Positions 11,961 to 24,408 of a stretch of DNA of 64,000 nt are shown one piece after another. Both the position numbers and the translations under genes were made by a program. How positions within the stretch are numbered: position 1 is the first letter of the stretch; every line of letters starts with the position of its first letter. Below the pieces are notes generated by a model. The model worked only from the letters and a program-made list of their open reading frames with translations, did no database searches and was not told the origin of the DNA. The stretch is from Maylandia zebra. Lineage: Eukaryota > Chordata > Actinopteri > Cichliformes > Cichlidae. The stretch covers positions 25,610,060-25,674,059 of the forward strand of contig NC_135177.1 in the NCBI RefSeq assembly GCF_041146795.1, read 5' to 3'.

Positions 11961-12876
11961 TCATATGGGCACGGAGGGGTTGAAGGATTTATTAATCCTT
12001 TGGCATATCTTCATGTTCTTGAACTTTTCCTTCTTGCAGTGTTTTTTCCCTTGTGGTTTGAATGAATCCAGAAAGATAAAGCAATTGGACACAAAAAAGA
12101 AAATTAATGAAAAAATGAAATGAAAAAAAATGTGTAACTTCTATCTGTAATCACTCTTCAAAGCCATGATAATAAAGAGAATACAATAATTGATTTTATC
12201 ACTGATTTTTCTCATCATTTTATTCCTTCCCTATTCCAAAAATCTTAGAAGTTATAGGCAACTTACACTTTCCAGTATTCAAGCAGTGGCAGGCTTTGTT
12301 CATCACACCCATTTCCTTCCCTGAGTGACATATAATAAAAGAAGAAGAATGGGTTAGAAATACTGTATTTTTCTAAGAGAGAGGATGTACTTACATAAAA
12401 GCGATACATGTAAATATCTATACATTCTTTGGTAAAATTCTCATGTCACCTTTACAGGTGCAAGGTCTTTTGTCCTGTCTTTGGATGACTGGACGTGCAG
12501 TTGTAAGTAGTTCTTTAACAGCAGATCCTGTAGCACAGTTTATTGTAGAAATAACTTTAAAAGATTTATAATAACAATTTTAATAAAGTAAGTATTTAGA
12601 TACAAACCTGTAACTATCATTAAGGAGCTGGTCTTGTCGAAATGTGTTTAGAAAATAATCTCACATACCGTCAGTGAATGCGCTGACAACCAGGCTCTGT
12701 TTCTTTGTCTCATGAACACCTTTAACAAATGAAAAGGAAAATAATAGAGAAGGAGACTTCAGAATAGGGTGCAAAGGATACAAAAAGATTTTTACGAAGT
12801 ATCATACTATACCTTGGATGCAATCAGTTAATATTACCAGCCCAAGAGCCAGCGGCAAAAGCACCCTGGGTCCCAT
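11961..12876 (-). CDS. cxcl17: CXCL17-like small secreted six-cysteine protein
   Basis: Five exons on the minus strand: 12813-12876, 12669-12719, 12450-12527, 12267-12320, 11961-12049. Every join is phase 1 with GT..AG; total 336 nt, 111 residues. Residues 1-21 are a signal peptide (MGPRVLLPLALGLVILTD). A dibasic site (QRQDKR, 54-59) precedes the core. Mature cysteines are C61, C63, C75, C77, C87 and C98: CTCK, then ACHC, then two single Cys, followed by a basic tail ending NPSVPI. Human CXCL17 as I recall it has the same plan: CECK, QCPC, two more Cys, a Lys/Arg-rich stretch and an end in ALPL. The C-terminal x-P-x is the feature reported to drive CXCL17 activation of GPR25. CXCL17 lies beside CEACAM1 and near CNFN, PRR19 and PAFAH1B3 in human, the neighbours found here. 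Likely a secreted mucosal chemoattractant. If exon 4 were not spliced at 12266 (GTAAGT), the protein would end CKLPITSK and a few more residues; the strong donor argues against that. Confidence 0.72.
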
Positions 12877-12973
12877 GTTGGAGAAAAGGCAATTCAGTGA
12901 ACTCGGGGAAAGAAATCCTGCTTGTGCACTGACTTCAGTCCCAGAGAAGAAATGATGGGGTTGGTGTTCCGGC

Positions 12974-12983
12974 TCTTTATAAA
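12974..12983 (-). promoter_or_regulatory. TATA box, cxcl17-like gene
   Basis: CTTTATAAAG about 100 bases upstream of the start codon at 12876 on the minus strand. Position and sequence fit a focused, inducible-type promoter. Confidence 0.6.
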
Positions 12984-13019
12984 GGATGATGGTGATGAAA
13001 TCATGGCTGCAGCACATTA

Positions 13020-15300
13020 ATCAACTGGCTGAAAAAACAATTTTACGATATGTGGCAGTGACTGACAGAATGATGTACACTTGCCAACAGATAGTGGTTT
13101 TGAGTAATGGCTTTTTGCTTTTAGAGAGATTCACAGGGTTACTGAGATGCGGTAAAAGAGCACTTGAATGTCAGATGTGCCCATTTGATAGCCTCTAGTT
13201 AAACTTTCCTGATGGGAACCTAATACATCAATAATCTTTTATATGCATTTTATCTTTTTGCTGCCATTCACTAATTTGATAAAAATTGGGATCAAATTCT
13301 GTCTTCAGGATATATCTGTTACTCTCGTTAAAAAACTGGCTGGCGGTTATCACTTCTGTCAGCATGACTGCAACTGATACATCACTGTCAATATTAAATC
13401 GTGTTTGCTAATGTCAAGAAGAGCTGTAAGTGCTCTGCTTTTGTTTCATGTGTGATGACAGTTGGAGAAAGGATCAGATTCGTGGTAAAACTCACAAATG
13501 GGTGGTATGGACAAAGTTAGACTTGTTCACCTTCCTCAAGTTTCTGAAACGTGCCTCTGCTCACAAAATATGCGTGAGACAGGAACAAAACCAGTCAAGC
13601 AAACGTAATAAATCTCTTTTACACATCTAACAATCTATATGTACTCTTGATGAACCCAAGGCCTAAACATGTAGCTCTGCATCAGTGGTACTCAACACAC
13701 AGATCCAATCTTGTTTTGATATTTAATGCATATCTTTCATCACTTACACAGTTGGCCATCCAATTGTTCATGTAATGTAGCACAGTCGTCACACAAGAGG
13801 CCCAGAAGCAGGTTAGTGTGAAGTAAAGCCTTTAAATATTTGAAGGAGCCATTACAAAAGACTTATCTCAATTCACAGACATCTAGATATATCACCACAG
13901 CTTCTCGACCTACTCAAACACATCTATCCTTGCAACAAAACAGTCTCTCATATGAATACTCTGTTGCTGTTATGGATAAAGGAAAAGATACAAGGGCATT
14001 AATGAGATAACATGATATGCTGAAAAGCAAGTAAACTGTAACGGTCAATTGTTTGCAAGTGCAGACAAGCAAAAAAAAAAAAAAAAAAACCCCAAAACAC
14101 TTTGGTCCTTCAAATGAACAGGTACAAAAAAAAAAAAGAAACCAAACACATCAGACATCGCAATAAAGCTATTGCCAAATAAAGGTAACCTGAAGAACAG
14201 TGAAATCGAGATGATTTACAAGGATCTTCTAAGAAGGGCAGTTTTTCTATCTTGTATACAGGCATATTTTGGCTTAAACCTGATATATCCTGCATCCTTT
14301 TCCAACAAGCTCCTGTTCCTAAAGTTCAAGAAAGTGCAACCTGTTTTTGTGTGTGAAGGATTCATGAGCTATAGCCAAAGGGATAAGATCTGCAGCACAG
14401 CAAGCCTTTAACAAGGTGCTGCATTCAGCAGTTTGACCTACAGAATGTCTTCCTTAGAATATAAAGCTGCTGCCTACTTTTGAAATTTATTCATGACCAC
14501 TGAACATCTGGACTGATGTGTGCTCTAACAGCCATCTCTTCACGTATCGTTAAAGGGTGCTTTATGGTCAGCGCATTAGTCGTGTCATTTGCAAACAGTG
14601 ATATCACCACAGCAGTCACCATTAATACTGGTGCTTAGGGCTCAGTTACCCGCTACAGCATTTTCGAAAACAAACTGTCATCACTGAGATAAAACCTCCA
14701 CATCAGCCCTCTTTAAGAGTAGAAGAAGCTCAAACCAGAAGCTGAGTTTTTAAGAAGTCTTTTTGTCAAGCTGTTGCAGCATCTCCCTCTGTATAATTTG
14801 GGAATTACCGGCCATGGTGCCAATGCCACCCACACACAGGTAAAAAAAATTGAGAGGTGTGTGACCGGCTAAAATGACACAAAAACTTGCACCGGTGGAT
14901 ATGACATCACTTTTAGTGAGCGGTGCCAATCATGAGGGTGATAATGGACAGTATAATTAGCTCATTATTATTCTCTTAAACCAGAGGGTCCCTGGATGAC
15001 AAACAAAATTGTCCAATTGTATTGATTCTTTGTGTCAGAGAAGCTAATGGAACAGGTGCAATATTGGGAATGGAAGTAGGGATTTGTCAATTCATATAAA
15101 CAAAAACCGTATGGTCACATTGTCTTTAACAGTGGTCACCAACCAAGGCCTTGAAGAGGTCTTCCACAAATAGTTTATGCAGCTCTTAGCCCTCAATAAC
15201 TGATTCTATCCATCATTACACATCTTAATAATATAAGTGCAATGGTTTCTTGAAACAGGGACAAGGACCACTGTGGTAGTGTACTTTTGTGACCTAGATG
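13020..15300. other. Intergenic, no gene seen
   Basis: No exon with homology is visible on either strand. The stretch has poly(A) runs at about 14070-14090 and 14127-14138 and otherwise ordinary AT-rich sequence between the cxcl17-like gene and the 3' end of pafah1b3. Confidence 0.5.
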
Positions 15301-15301
15301 C

Positions 15302-18300
15302 TCAGTTGTCAGTAGGTTCACCTAGCAGGGCCTTGAGATGGGCATGCAAAGGTTCACATACAGCTTGATATCCTTTCGGGGTCAGGTGAAGGTAGTCGTA
15401 CATGTCCTGGTGGGAGATGCTACCATTGGAGTGAACAAAGCCGGGGTCTACATTGAAGAAGGAGGCACGGGGAAGGGATGTTAAGGTGTCCTTTACTAGC
15501 TCGTTCACCTTGGCATTTCTCTCCCGTAGAGGGTTTGGCATTTTTCCTCTGGGCAGTAAACTCTGGAAAACAAACATTAGCATACTTATTTTTAAATGTT
15601 TCATATTCCTTATTTCATATGCGTGTTAGCTGAATTTCCAATTAAGTTTCTGCCCCTAGTACATATACAGTAAATTAATACAGTTAAACTTCAGACCTGT
15701 CTGAAACAAGTACAGCTTTTTGGCCCCCTAACATTCACCTGACCAGGCAGAGACTCCTCTGGTTTACTTTTAACTACATATCATATAGCACAAAACCTTC
15801 TGATCCAAACAATCTAAGATATCCATTTACATACAATACAATATAGCATCAGTTGATTTTCAAGCAGATTTTCTAAGCCGTTGCCGTTTCAGTTTAGTTT
15901 TTATTGTCTGAAAATCTCAGTCTTTTTTTAATTACCAGAGTTAACCAGGTTTGCAGCACTTTTTCTAATTCTTCTTTCTGTATTTAGTGGTGACTTGAAC
16001 AAAATTCTACTGCGGATCCAATTTTCTTAAACCATTAACTTACATATAGGTGACATACATTGAAGATAGCACATGAAACAAACGAAAACTATTAAGTCTT
16101 TTTTTAAAAAAACCATAGATGTTAGTGATCTGATGTTAGTTTTGTTCAGACTGGCCAACCCCGTTAAAGAGATCATTATAGCAAGATAAAAAATTCAAGA
16201 ATTTTGGAATAGTTATTAGAATACATATAACATGTCCTAAATACACGTAACTCATCCCAGTCTCAATAAACATATTCACCACAGGCTCATCAGACAACTT
16301 GCATTGATAGATTCTACAAAATTGGCAAAGACTCAAGCTGAAGAGAGTTCCTCTGTATTTTCATTTGATATTAGTTTCCAAGGTTCACCAAAAAAGGTTG
16401 TTCCAGTTAGCATTAAATTTTCAAAAGTCTCGTTTTATTCTAAGTACCTAAAATATTTCAGTTTCAGTCTCTAACTTTAGTTGCAACAGCATCAGCAGCA
16501 ATTGCAGCTTCTACACAGCTCCCATCAAGCTGCTATTCTCTGCAGACTCGTTGAAGAGCATGTCTGTAGAGTGTGTGCTGCACTGTTTTTCCAAATGGGC
16601 CTCAGAACAAAATACTTCCAAGCCCTTATTCTTATGAGCAATGTCTGCAGTGTATATTTAAAATCCTTGAATATACTACATGAAATGGCTCACAGATAAT
16701 CAAAGTTCCAGCCTATGAAGAAGCATCCATAACTTTACACTTCACCTCATTTCAGATAGCTAAGATGCTGCTAAAAGGGGTGACATCGCACTGTACTTTG
16801 ATGGTTGAATTAACTTCATTAGTCATTTTCAAAAAACATGCGGGTGAGCAGATTAACACCTGATACAAGGAATGCTTTAGGAAAAACACGTACAAGTACA
16901 AGCGTGTGGGCATTGGGAAGCTTGTTCTTGATAACTTGGATAATAGCCAAGATGCCTCCACAGATCTGTTCAGGAGTGTGACCGTGATTGTTAGTTCCTA
17001 CCCACAGCACTACGACCTGCAACAACAAACGACAAAGCAATGCATGACTGAACACATGTCACTGATATTTTGACCCAATGTACCTGGAAGTGGGATTTTA
17101 ACACAGAGTTGAGCACAATCAGTCTTTTGTGTGAATAAACAAGCATGATCATGTTATCTATTTCTGGCACTGTTTTGAACCTTTGGGCTGATGTTATCCA
17201 GTTCACCGTTGCTCAGTCGCCACAGCACATGTTGTGTTGCATCACCACCCACCCCAAAATTAAGGCAATGGAGAGGTGAGAACAACTGACGCCATATCTG
17301 CAGACAAACCACAATAATATTGCATTCACATGTTCCACAACAAGTTTTCACACTTTGAAAACATTTATGAGAAAACGTAAATCAGTTACATAATGGACAG
17401 AGGCACACATATCAATGCAATCTTTGTTTTACCCCAAACTCGTGCATGAGCTGAACAAGAGAGTCTCCAACAAACAGGACATCAGGTTCTTTGTCTTTGC
17501 TGTCGGACACAAACCGATTGTGCTACAAAAAGAAAATGTAAAAGATGTATATATATTTTTACTACAGTACCAACCATTGCACAACATCCGCACATATTGC
17601 AAGACAAACTTTTTAAAACCTTGTGTTTTTTTTAAGAATCAGCATGGTATGTTTCTTTTGATTTTCTGGTGACTACTGACATTTGTGTTCATTTAGAGAC
17701 ATCCTTTAAAATAACTACCCAAATGAATGCCCGATGGCAACGCCAAAAGGCTAACGAGTGGCGAGTCTACTTTCTAGAAGCACTTTGATATCATCACAGT
17801 GCAGTATTGAATGTAACACCAGCAATTTCATTTTTACATGGCAAGTCCAGGTACAAAAATGTATTTAGAATGCGCTGTTATGTGGATAGAGAAAACATTT
17901 TCTAATGGGTTTTTTTTAATCAATTAATGAAATATCTATGCATATCCCCATGTGTCTGAAAAAATACTAATTTGCCAAGACTTTTCTCCTTTCTTTCACA
18001 ATCAATTGCAAAACTGCACACCCCTCACAAGCCATTGCATTTTCATTTATTAGACAGGTTTAAATAATTTATGAAGGCCATTATTGCAACAATATGTACT
18101 ACAATATGTTAGTAGCTGGCTCTTTTCAACTATGAAGCTTCCCTTTATCTTCACTGATTGCAGAACTAAACATCAGCAACGATGCAAACGGAATAATATA
18201 ACACCGTACTTTATAAAACCTAAAAATAATATAAAAGTCACACACCATAGACATCCATCGTCCATCTCCCTGCGTGTCTTCACAGGGAGTGGGTGTGGCG

Positions 18301-18326
18301 GCTGGGTTTGGTTCTCCTGCACTCAT
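15302..18326 (-). CDS. pafah1b3: Platelet-activating factor acetylhydrolase IB catalytic subunit
   Basis: Five exons on the minus strand, all phase 0: 18246-18326, 17433-17522, 17181-17297, 16894-17016, 15302-15562; 223 residues. The protein removes the sn-2 acetyl group of platelet-activating factor and acts in the cytosol as part of a complex with LIS1. It is an SGNH-type hydrolase: the nucleophile is S48 in VGDSLVQ and the other catalytic residues are D193 and H196 in YDYLHL, matching S47, D192 and H195 of the mammalian alpha1 subunit. Other family blocks are plain: NFGVGGDATQHVLWRL, WVGTNNHGHT and PNPLRERN. The closest human protein is alpha1 (PAFAH1B3) rather than alpha2, supported by PRR19 being the divergent neighbour, as in human. 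The exon 3 donor (AAG, then GTTCAA) is weak but is the only one keeping the frame. The gene is complete. Confidence 0.95.
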
Positions 18327-18639
18327 TCTGCTTTACCTGTGTTGGGAAAACAGTCGCATTGAGTTCTTCACACTTTCAGCAATGTATACAAACCAATTCA
18401 TAAATAGCCCATAGCTCTGTTCGCTTGAGAGATCTGTGGAAGCTAACAAAGTTAGCTACAATAGCTAGCTCAACATGCTGGAACACATAAGAGATGTAGT
18501 TGAACAAAGATAAGAGAAATTGTGAAATTAAATAGGCCTGTGCTCTGCAGAATGGAAAAGGGTAGAGATTAACATAATGACTGCATTAAGAGGTATAACT
18601 TATCATAGCATACCACTAAATCAAAAACACTGTTGTCCC

Positions 18640-18984
18640 CCCGAATCACTTTCCGGAAGTGAGGTTCAGCACAGCAGAGCGTACCATTATCATGAGTAGT
18701 CAGCAACATGTATGGTTTTAGATATTTTAATTTTCCGACGTTTGAACATATAAAATTGTAGTGTGCAAAATATGATATGAGAATGTAAATAATAAAGGAT
18801 TACATAAGTAGAGAAATGGAGCAGAGTTGATACTGTGTAACCCCTCGTTTTGTGAGGGTAGTTTCGTCCAACTCGTGGGCTTTCTTGGGCGTTATCACTG
18901 CGTGTAAAAAACGCAACGGCTGCGTGTTGCCGTGCAACGACACATTCGGTGTGCGATAAAATTAAGCGGTTGTTAACGACTTTG
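18640..18984. promoter_or_regulatory. Divergent pafah1b3/prr19 promoter
   Basis: Between the two head-to-head genes there is an ETS site, CCGGAAGTG (18653-18661), and an X-box-like imperfect palindrome, GTTGCCGTGCAAC (18926-18938), in the one CpG-containing stretch of the area. ETS sites are common in shared promoters, and X boxes bind RFX factors. A splice donor follows at 18985 (TTTG, then GTAAGT), so the stretch just before it is probably the untranslated first exon of prr19. PAFAH1B3 and PRR19 are divergent neighbours in human too. Confidence 0.5.
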
Positions 18985-19261
18985 GTAAGTAGACACTATG
19001 TTTATTAACTATTTTTCCTTTTCATTTATTTTTTTCTCATGTATTTACGGTTTTAACTGATTTACAGTTTGCTAAAGTTGGAAATACTTTTCGCTTCTAA
19101 GCAGCTACAGCTTGGACTTCATGCACCGCGTGTCACCTTAACTTAAATTACACCTGGGGATAGTAGGTGCTTGCTAATCTCCAAGTTAGTTTGCTGACAT
19201 AATTCAGTTAGTTTGCTCGTTTTAGTTAAGTTTTCATTAAGTTTCAGTATTAGTTCGAGCT

Positions 19262-19765
19262 GATTTGTGTTCAAAATACCTGGGGGTCAACCATCCAAAG
19301 CAACGAACAGTCCACACAGGAAGTGGTGAAGAGGTTGTGGACGAGGTGGAGTGAGTGGGCACTAGTGTCAGGTGTGATTGGCGACATAAGCATAGAAGAA
19401 TGCAAAAGGAAAGTTAAGATGTTAGTAAGACTTGCGATGATGTATGGTTTGGAGACGGTGGCACTGACAAAAAGACGGGAGGTGGCGCTGAAGATTCTAA
19501 ATTTTTAGTTGCGAGTGACTAGGAGGGACATTGAAGCAAAGTTGAAATGGCTTGGACATATGGTGAGGATGGATAGTGGACACAACGGGCAAAGCATGTT
19601 AAAGATAAAGCTGCCAGGCAGAAGGAAAAAGAGGATGATTGCAGAGGAGGTTTATGGATGTAATGAAAGTAGCAGGTTGGTGTTACAGAAGTGGGATGGG
19701 GTGAGATGGAGGCAGATGACAGACTGTAGGAATGCCCAACAGGGCAAACAGAAGTATAAGTTCTA
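19262..19765 (+). mobile_element. LINE reverse transcriptase 3' relic
   Basis: Translated pieces match the C-terminal part of a fish non-LTR retrotransposon polymerase: KYLGVNHPKQRTVHTGSG in a shifted frame, then ARLAMMYGLETVALTKR-like and WLGHMVRMDSGHNGQSML-like blocks. Frames change and stops interrupt. It lies in the first intron of prr19, in the sense orientation. Related fragments occur at 46270-46460 and 51935-52250. The clade (RTE-like) is not certain. Confidence 0.65.
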
Positions 19766-20696
19766 ACTTTTTTGTGTGCATACAGGATATTGTCCGGGGC
19801 TTTTCCCCCCCAGACATTCAGAGTAGAAATAAGTACATTCACATATATTATAAGCAGTACTTTTGACTTGCAGTCATCTCAATACTGCACATATTTTTAT
19901 TATTATATTTTTTTAATGTTTTTATTTTTATTATTATTATTTTTTTACACAGGGTTAACAGCAGACCATATGAACTTGACAGGCAACTTTGATGGGTGTA
20001 GTCAGCTCAACTCACCTTACTATTCAGTATCTATACAATTACAAACGTTATAAATAATTACAACCATGCATGCACAGAGAAATGTAACCACAGCTATAAA
20101 ACTGCAAAAATATCTGAAGGGGTACTTAAAGTGCTCAAAGTCTGACTGCAGTTGGCCCATCTGCTCAGTGTCTCTTTTTCGCCCATTTATGTGAAATGTT
20201 TTTCTCGAAACCTAGTTTTTAGTGTGTACAGCTGCACATATATGGTGAAACTCTTGTGATTGTGGAACAGGTCAAATAATACATTATATATTGGAATGAT
20301 TTTGTGTCTGTAGTTTAATATGATTTTAAATGTCATGCAAATTAATTTCCTTACAATTTGTACTGTACATGAAATGATCCTCACTTCAGGGTTTAATTGC
20401 ACAAATAATGTTAAGGTAAAGGAGACATTTTTCATACTTTATCTATCTCTGCTAAACTATGGCAAGTATGTTACATGCTTTCTTATTATTTTTATGAAGT
20501 GCTTAGAAAGTTGTATTATGTGTGGTCTACATGTTCAAGTCAAAGCCCACATTCAAATTTATATTTAGTCAGTTTCACTGAATCATTGGTAAGTTGCTCT
20601 TAATTTTAATACTAGAGTCGACCTCAATGAGGTACAACCACATCCTGTATTATCAAGCCTGCTTTACTAACTGTGGTTATTTTTCTACAGAATAGA

Positions 20697-20864
20697 ATGC
20701 AGCATGAGCCATGTGTGTGGCAGGACCTCTATAAGAAGGAAAAGTCAACAATTTTCAACAAGAAACAAAAACAACAGATAAAAAGTGTTGCTTTGCAAAA
20801 AGATTCAGTGCTCTTCCCAGATATTCAACCCACTACAGTAAGGCAAATGAGGAGAAAAAAATGA
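20697..20864 (+). other. Upstream ORF overlapping the prr19 start
   Basis: In the second exon (acceptor at 20690) the first ATG opens a 55-codon frame (MQHEPCVWQDLYKKEK and so on) that ends with TGA at 20862-20864. Its stop overlaps the presumed prr19 start as ATGA (20861-20864). It could be a translated upstream ORF followed by reinitiation, or leader sequence without a role. A donor-like GTAAGG at 20838 could remove the overlap if used. Confidence 0.45.
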
Positions 20865-23800
20865 AACGACTGAAGACCCGCAAGGAGAGGAGTCAAATAA
20901 GAGGTGGCTGGAAAGAGATTTCAAAGATCAAGTCAAATCACCATCATCATCACTACCGTCATTGCCAAAGCAACATAGACATGGCACATTTGCATAACTG
21001 CTGTTGTGCTAGTTGCCATTGTTCTTCGAGGAGAAATCCACCATTTCCAAGTGTTGTGCGCTCTGTGCAGGAGCCCAGTATCATCACAGACGGCCGCCTG
21101 ACAGGACACCATGGCCTGTTTAACCATGAGGTGAAGTCTATTGATTTTGAACGCTTGCTAAGTGAACAGCCAAAACTGGAGGAACAAAGAAAAGAAAAGA
21201 ACACTGTAATTTCACATTCATCTTCAGCATTGCACAATTCTGCTTCACTGTCCACTGATGCTTTGTTGGGAGCTGATACAGATGTTGGGAGCTGTGTGCC
21301 ATTCAGAAAAAATACAGACCCTGCTTCAAAAGCCCACACTGACTGCCAAGAGAAGGAAAAGAACAACATCCAGTTTGAGTCAAAGCAGTCAGATGTCACA
21401 ACAGAAGAGAAACCACAACAACAACTCCCTCTTTCATGTGAAAGTTTTCAAAGCAGCCACTGGTCTAAACACAGCTTCCTCGATGTACTAACAACAGAAA
21501 CCAAGTGGGCATGTGTCATGTCTGAAAACAGCAGAGAATCACTGCTGACTCCGGTTGTTGACAGAGACAATATTAAGTCTTTCAACACAAATGTAAAGAA
21601 ACGTGTGATTTCTACTCTTGTGCAAACCCCAAAGAACCAGGAGCCCCCTGTTCAGCAGTTTGTCAGTGCAGTAGCAGCACGTTTGTGTCAACGTTTGAAG
21701 CTTCCGTCGATCAGTAGGAGAAACCTGCTGTCAGAGAGCAGGGAGGTCCTGTTAAACTCTCTGAGGGAAACACATGGACCGTGGCTTCAAGAGAACCTCC
21801 TTAGACTTCAGCAACATCGTAGCTTTGCTGTGCATCCCACAAAGAAAGACCAAGATCATGATCAAGAGCCAACCAGGAAAAATGAAGAGAATCTCTTTGC
21901 CGCAGGTGAGCATTAACCTCTTGAGACTTGAACTCTTCCATGGCATGCATTTTTATTTCTTTTTGATATTTGGGCTCATTGGGACCTGATGAGTGTAAAA
22001 ACAAAGAATTGCCAGATTTTCTTTACCTGATTTTTGTTTCTGACAAAAATGAGACGCACATATGAGGATATTCGTTTAAAATTTCAATTGAACTGTGGCA
22101 CTATAATGTCATCGTAAGTGGATATCAGGCCCTTGTAGAGCAAAATTTAGTATTTTGGTCTAGAGCTTAAAATACATGTCCCCCATAATATAAAGGAAAG
22201 CGCAGATTTGTTCAAGCTCAACGGTTTTTTTTTTTTTAAAGTAACAACTACTTGTTATACTTTATCTATCACTATCATAGGGGAGATATTCTGGTGCAAG
22301 TTTTTAACTGATTATGTCTAATGATCTCTGTTTGACCACAGCCATGCTGGTTGACATGGTAATAATTTCAACTGTGTAACTTCCAGCTGATCAAACATCT
22401 GTTTGATAGATGTTATTACATTGTGATACAGATTATATGCTCAAAATTCGTTATTTTAAAAGTGTTTATGGACTATCTTTGCATTCATTGTTACTTATAA
22501 GTACTTAGTATAAAAGTGATTGTTAGTAATATATTGCCAAGCTGATTGGTAAGAAATATTTAAGTTCTTACATTTACTTTTGTTTGATAGCTTGAACATT
22601 TACACTGTCTTTTTATGTTGGTGTATTTTAACCATTTAGTCATTCAGATTAAATTGAACTAGTAATAGTGCATGCTGCATCCTGTAAGCTCACACACATT
22701 ATTTTGTTCTTATGCACACAATACAAACACAACTTAAATACACTAATTGCGAATTCTGCACAAAGTGTTTCCCTTAGAGACTGACCATGACCTCCACCTA
22801 CATCACGTTTACCTGTTGTCACTTTTTCTTCCCGTGTCTTTGTGCTGTCATGTACTATAGAATTTACCGTTGCAGTAATTGTTACTCCCCCTCAGCCTTG
22901 TAGACCTTGTGTATTTGGTTCAGATTTAACTTTGGCAGAGAGTTATTGGTACTCCAGCTAGGACCAGCTTCTCTACTATCAGACTTACAGATGTTTAGTG
23001 TAAATCTGCATCTGTCTATCTATGGTTTTAGAATAATTAACATTTCTTGCACTTCAATCAGTTGTCATTAACTCACCACTGTCCTCTCTTATACTTGTCT
23101 GTCTTTGTGCCACCTCTTCCTTCTGTCAAACACGTGCAAAAACAGTTACGGAAGAGAAGTGAAACACTGAAAAAAACCTTTTTCCCCTTAAAGAATGACT
23201 GGATAATGCCTTCTGTGCTAAAATAGTTTTAAAGGTTTATTTACTGTTAAATATCTTTAAACCAACATTTCTGCTGTTTTTTTGTTTTGTTTTGTTGTTT
23301 TTTTAAAAGAGAAAACATTGATCTTAACTCCATGTATTGCATGATGAGGAAGATTTTTTTTTTTAAAAAATACTTTTTTTTTTAATAGGCATCCATTGTG
23401 TGAAGATAGGTTTGGATTTTTTGACCTATCCTAAAAAGTGTTTTGTGTTTGTTTTATGTCAGGAGATTAATTTGTGTAAAGAATACAGAAAAGACACAAA
23501 CCATCAATTTGGTTTTACATCATTTTATGTGGTTATTTAAAAAAAAAAAAACAGAAGTAGGCATGACATACCTACATTTTTTCAGTTTTGTTTCCTTATT
23601 TTTAGATATCTCTTTTAATATGCCAGCAAATAGCCATTCCAGCTGGAAGACCAGTCTGCAGCAACACTGCAGTCAAAAACAGGTGAGGCCCTCAGTTTAC
23701 ATTGTCACTCTTAAGTTATTTTCAGATTTCTATAATATAAGATTCTCTGATAATAAATAATGATTCCTTATGTTAATTGTCAAGGTTACTGAGTGGCTGG

Positions 23801-24408
23801 CGAGCCCTGCGGATATGGCTGACAGTGTTTTGGATGATATCCTCAGACCAAGTCTCTCTCCTCCATTGTTCATGAACCTTCAGACCTGTGAAGCTCCAGA
23901 AAGCATTTTGTTTGCTCCTTCTACCACTTTATGCCAGAGAGAAGGGGCTTCTGTACCTGAGAACTGGCAAGATGGTTTAAACTGGTCAAAGAGCAAAAAT
24001 TCAGCTACATTTGGTTCTTTTGAAAATGGCTTCATGGACCAATCCAGCTTACTTGGAAATCAGAGCCTACAGTACTCTGACAGCAACTCCCAGCCCTCTT
24101 TTCCTTACCAATCGCAGCTGCCAGAAACATACGCAGGAGAGCCAATGCACTTTGCCCAGCAGGAAGACCCATTTGGAACTGATATGTACTCTTGTGTTCC
24201 CTCTTTTGCTGCCCCAGTTCACCATCAGAGCAGCCATTTCCAACCTTCAAACCAGTTCAGTCACGCTTCAGCTTGTTCTCTGAAGTCCCAGCACACTGAT
24301 ATTATGCACTACCCTCCGTCATTCATTCTTGAGAGAGACCCTTCACCTTCCCTTTCTGCTTTCCTTAGCCCTGAGCCGTGGTCCTTCCCTCCTATGAGAC
24401 TGTACTAA
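20861..24408 (+). CDS. prr19: Proline-rich protein 19
   Basis: Three coding exons: 20861-21905 (phase 1 out), 23606-23682 (phase 0 out), 23785-24408; 581 residues. PRR19 is reported to work with CNTD1 in meiotic crossover maturation in mouse. Family blocks: a basic KRLKTRKERS near the start (human RRRKTRRERN), GLFNHEVKSIDFERLL at about 85-100 (human GLFNHEVKSLDVARLL), a conserved segment around LPSISRRNLLSESRE at about 275-290, and the C-terminus PWSFPPMRLY (human AWSFPPMRLY). The start at 20861 was chosen because the basic block follows at once and no upstream ATG lies in this frame. The fish protein is much longer than human PRR19 and carries a His run (27-31) and a Cys/His cluster, HNCCCASCHC (about 45-54). 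The gene is divergent from pafah1b3 and convergent with the TLR gene, whose stop codon is about 550 bases away. Confidence 0.9.

Noticed and set aside
12255-12320. Exon 4 of the cxcl17-like gene read through to a stop, giving an end in CKLPITSK and onward
   Set aside because: A consensus donor, GTAAGT, lies within this reading, and splicing there continues in phase to an exon with two more cysteines and the x-P-x end.
11961-12876. Endothelin-, orexin- or CC/CXC-type chemokine identity for the small cysteine-rich gene
   Set aside because: The cysteine spacing does not fit those families, whereas number, order, tail and neighbours fit CXCL17.
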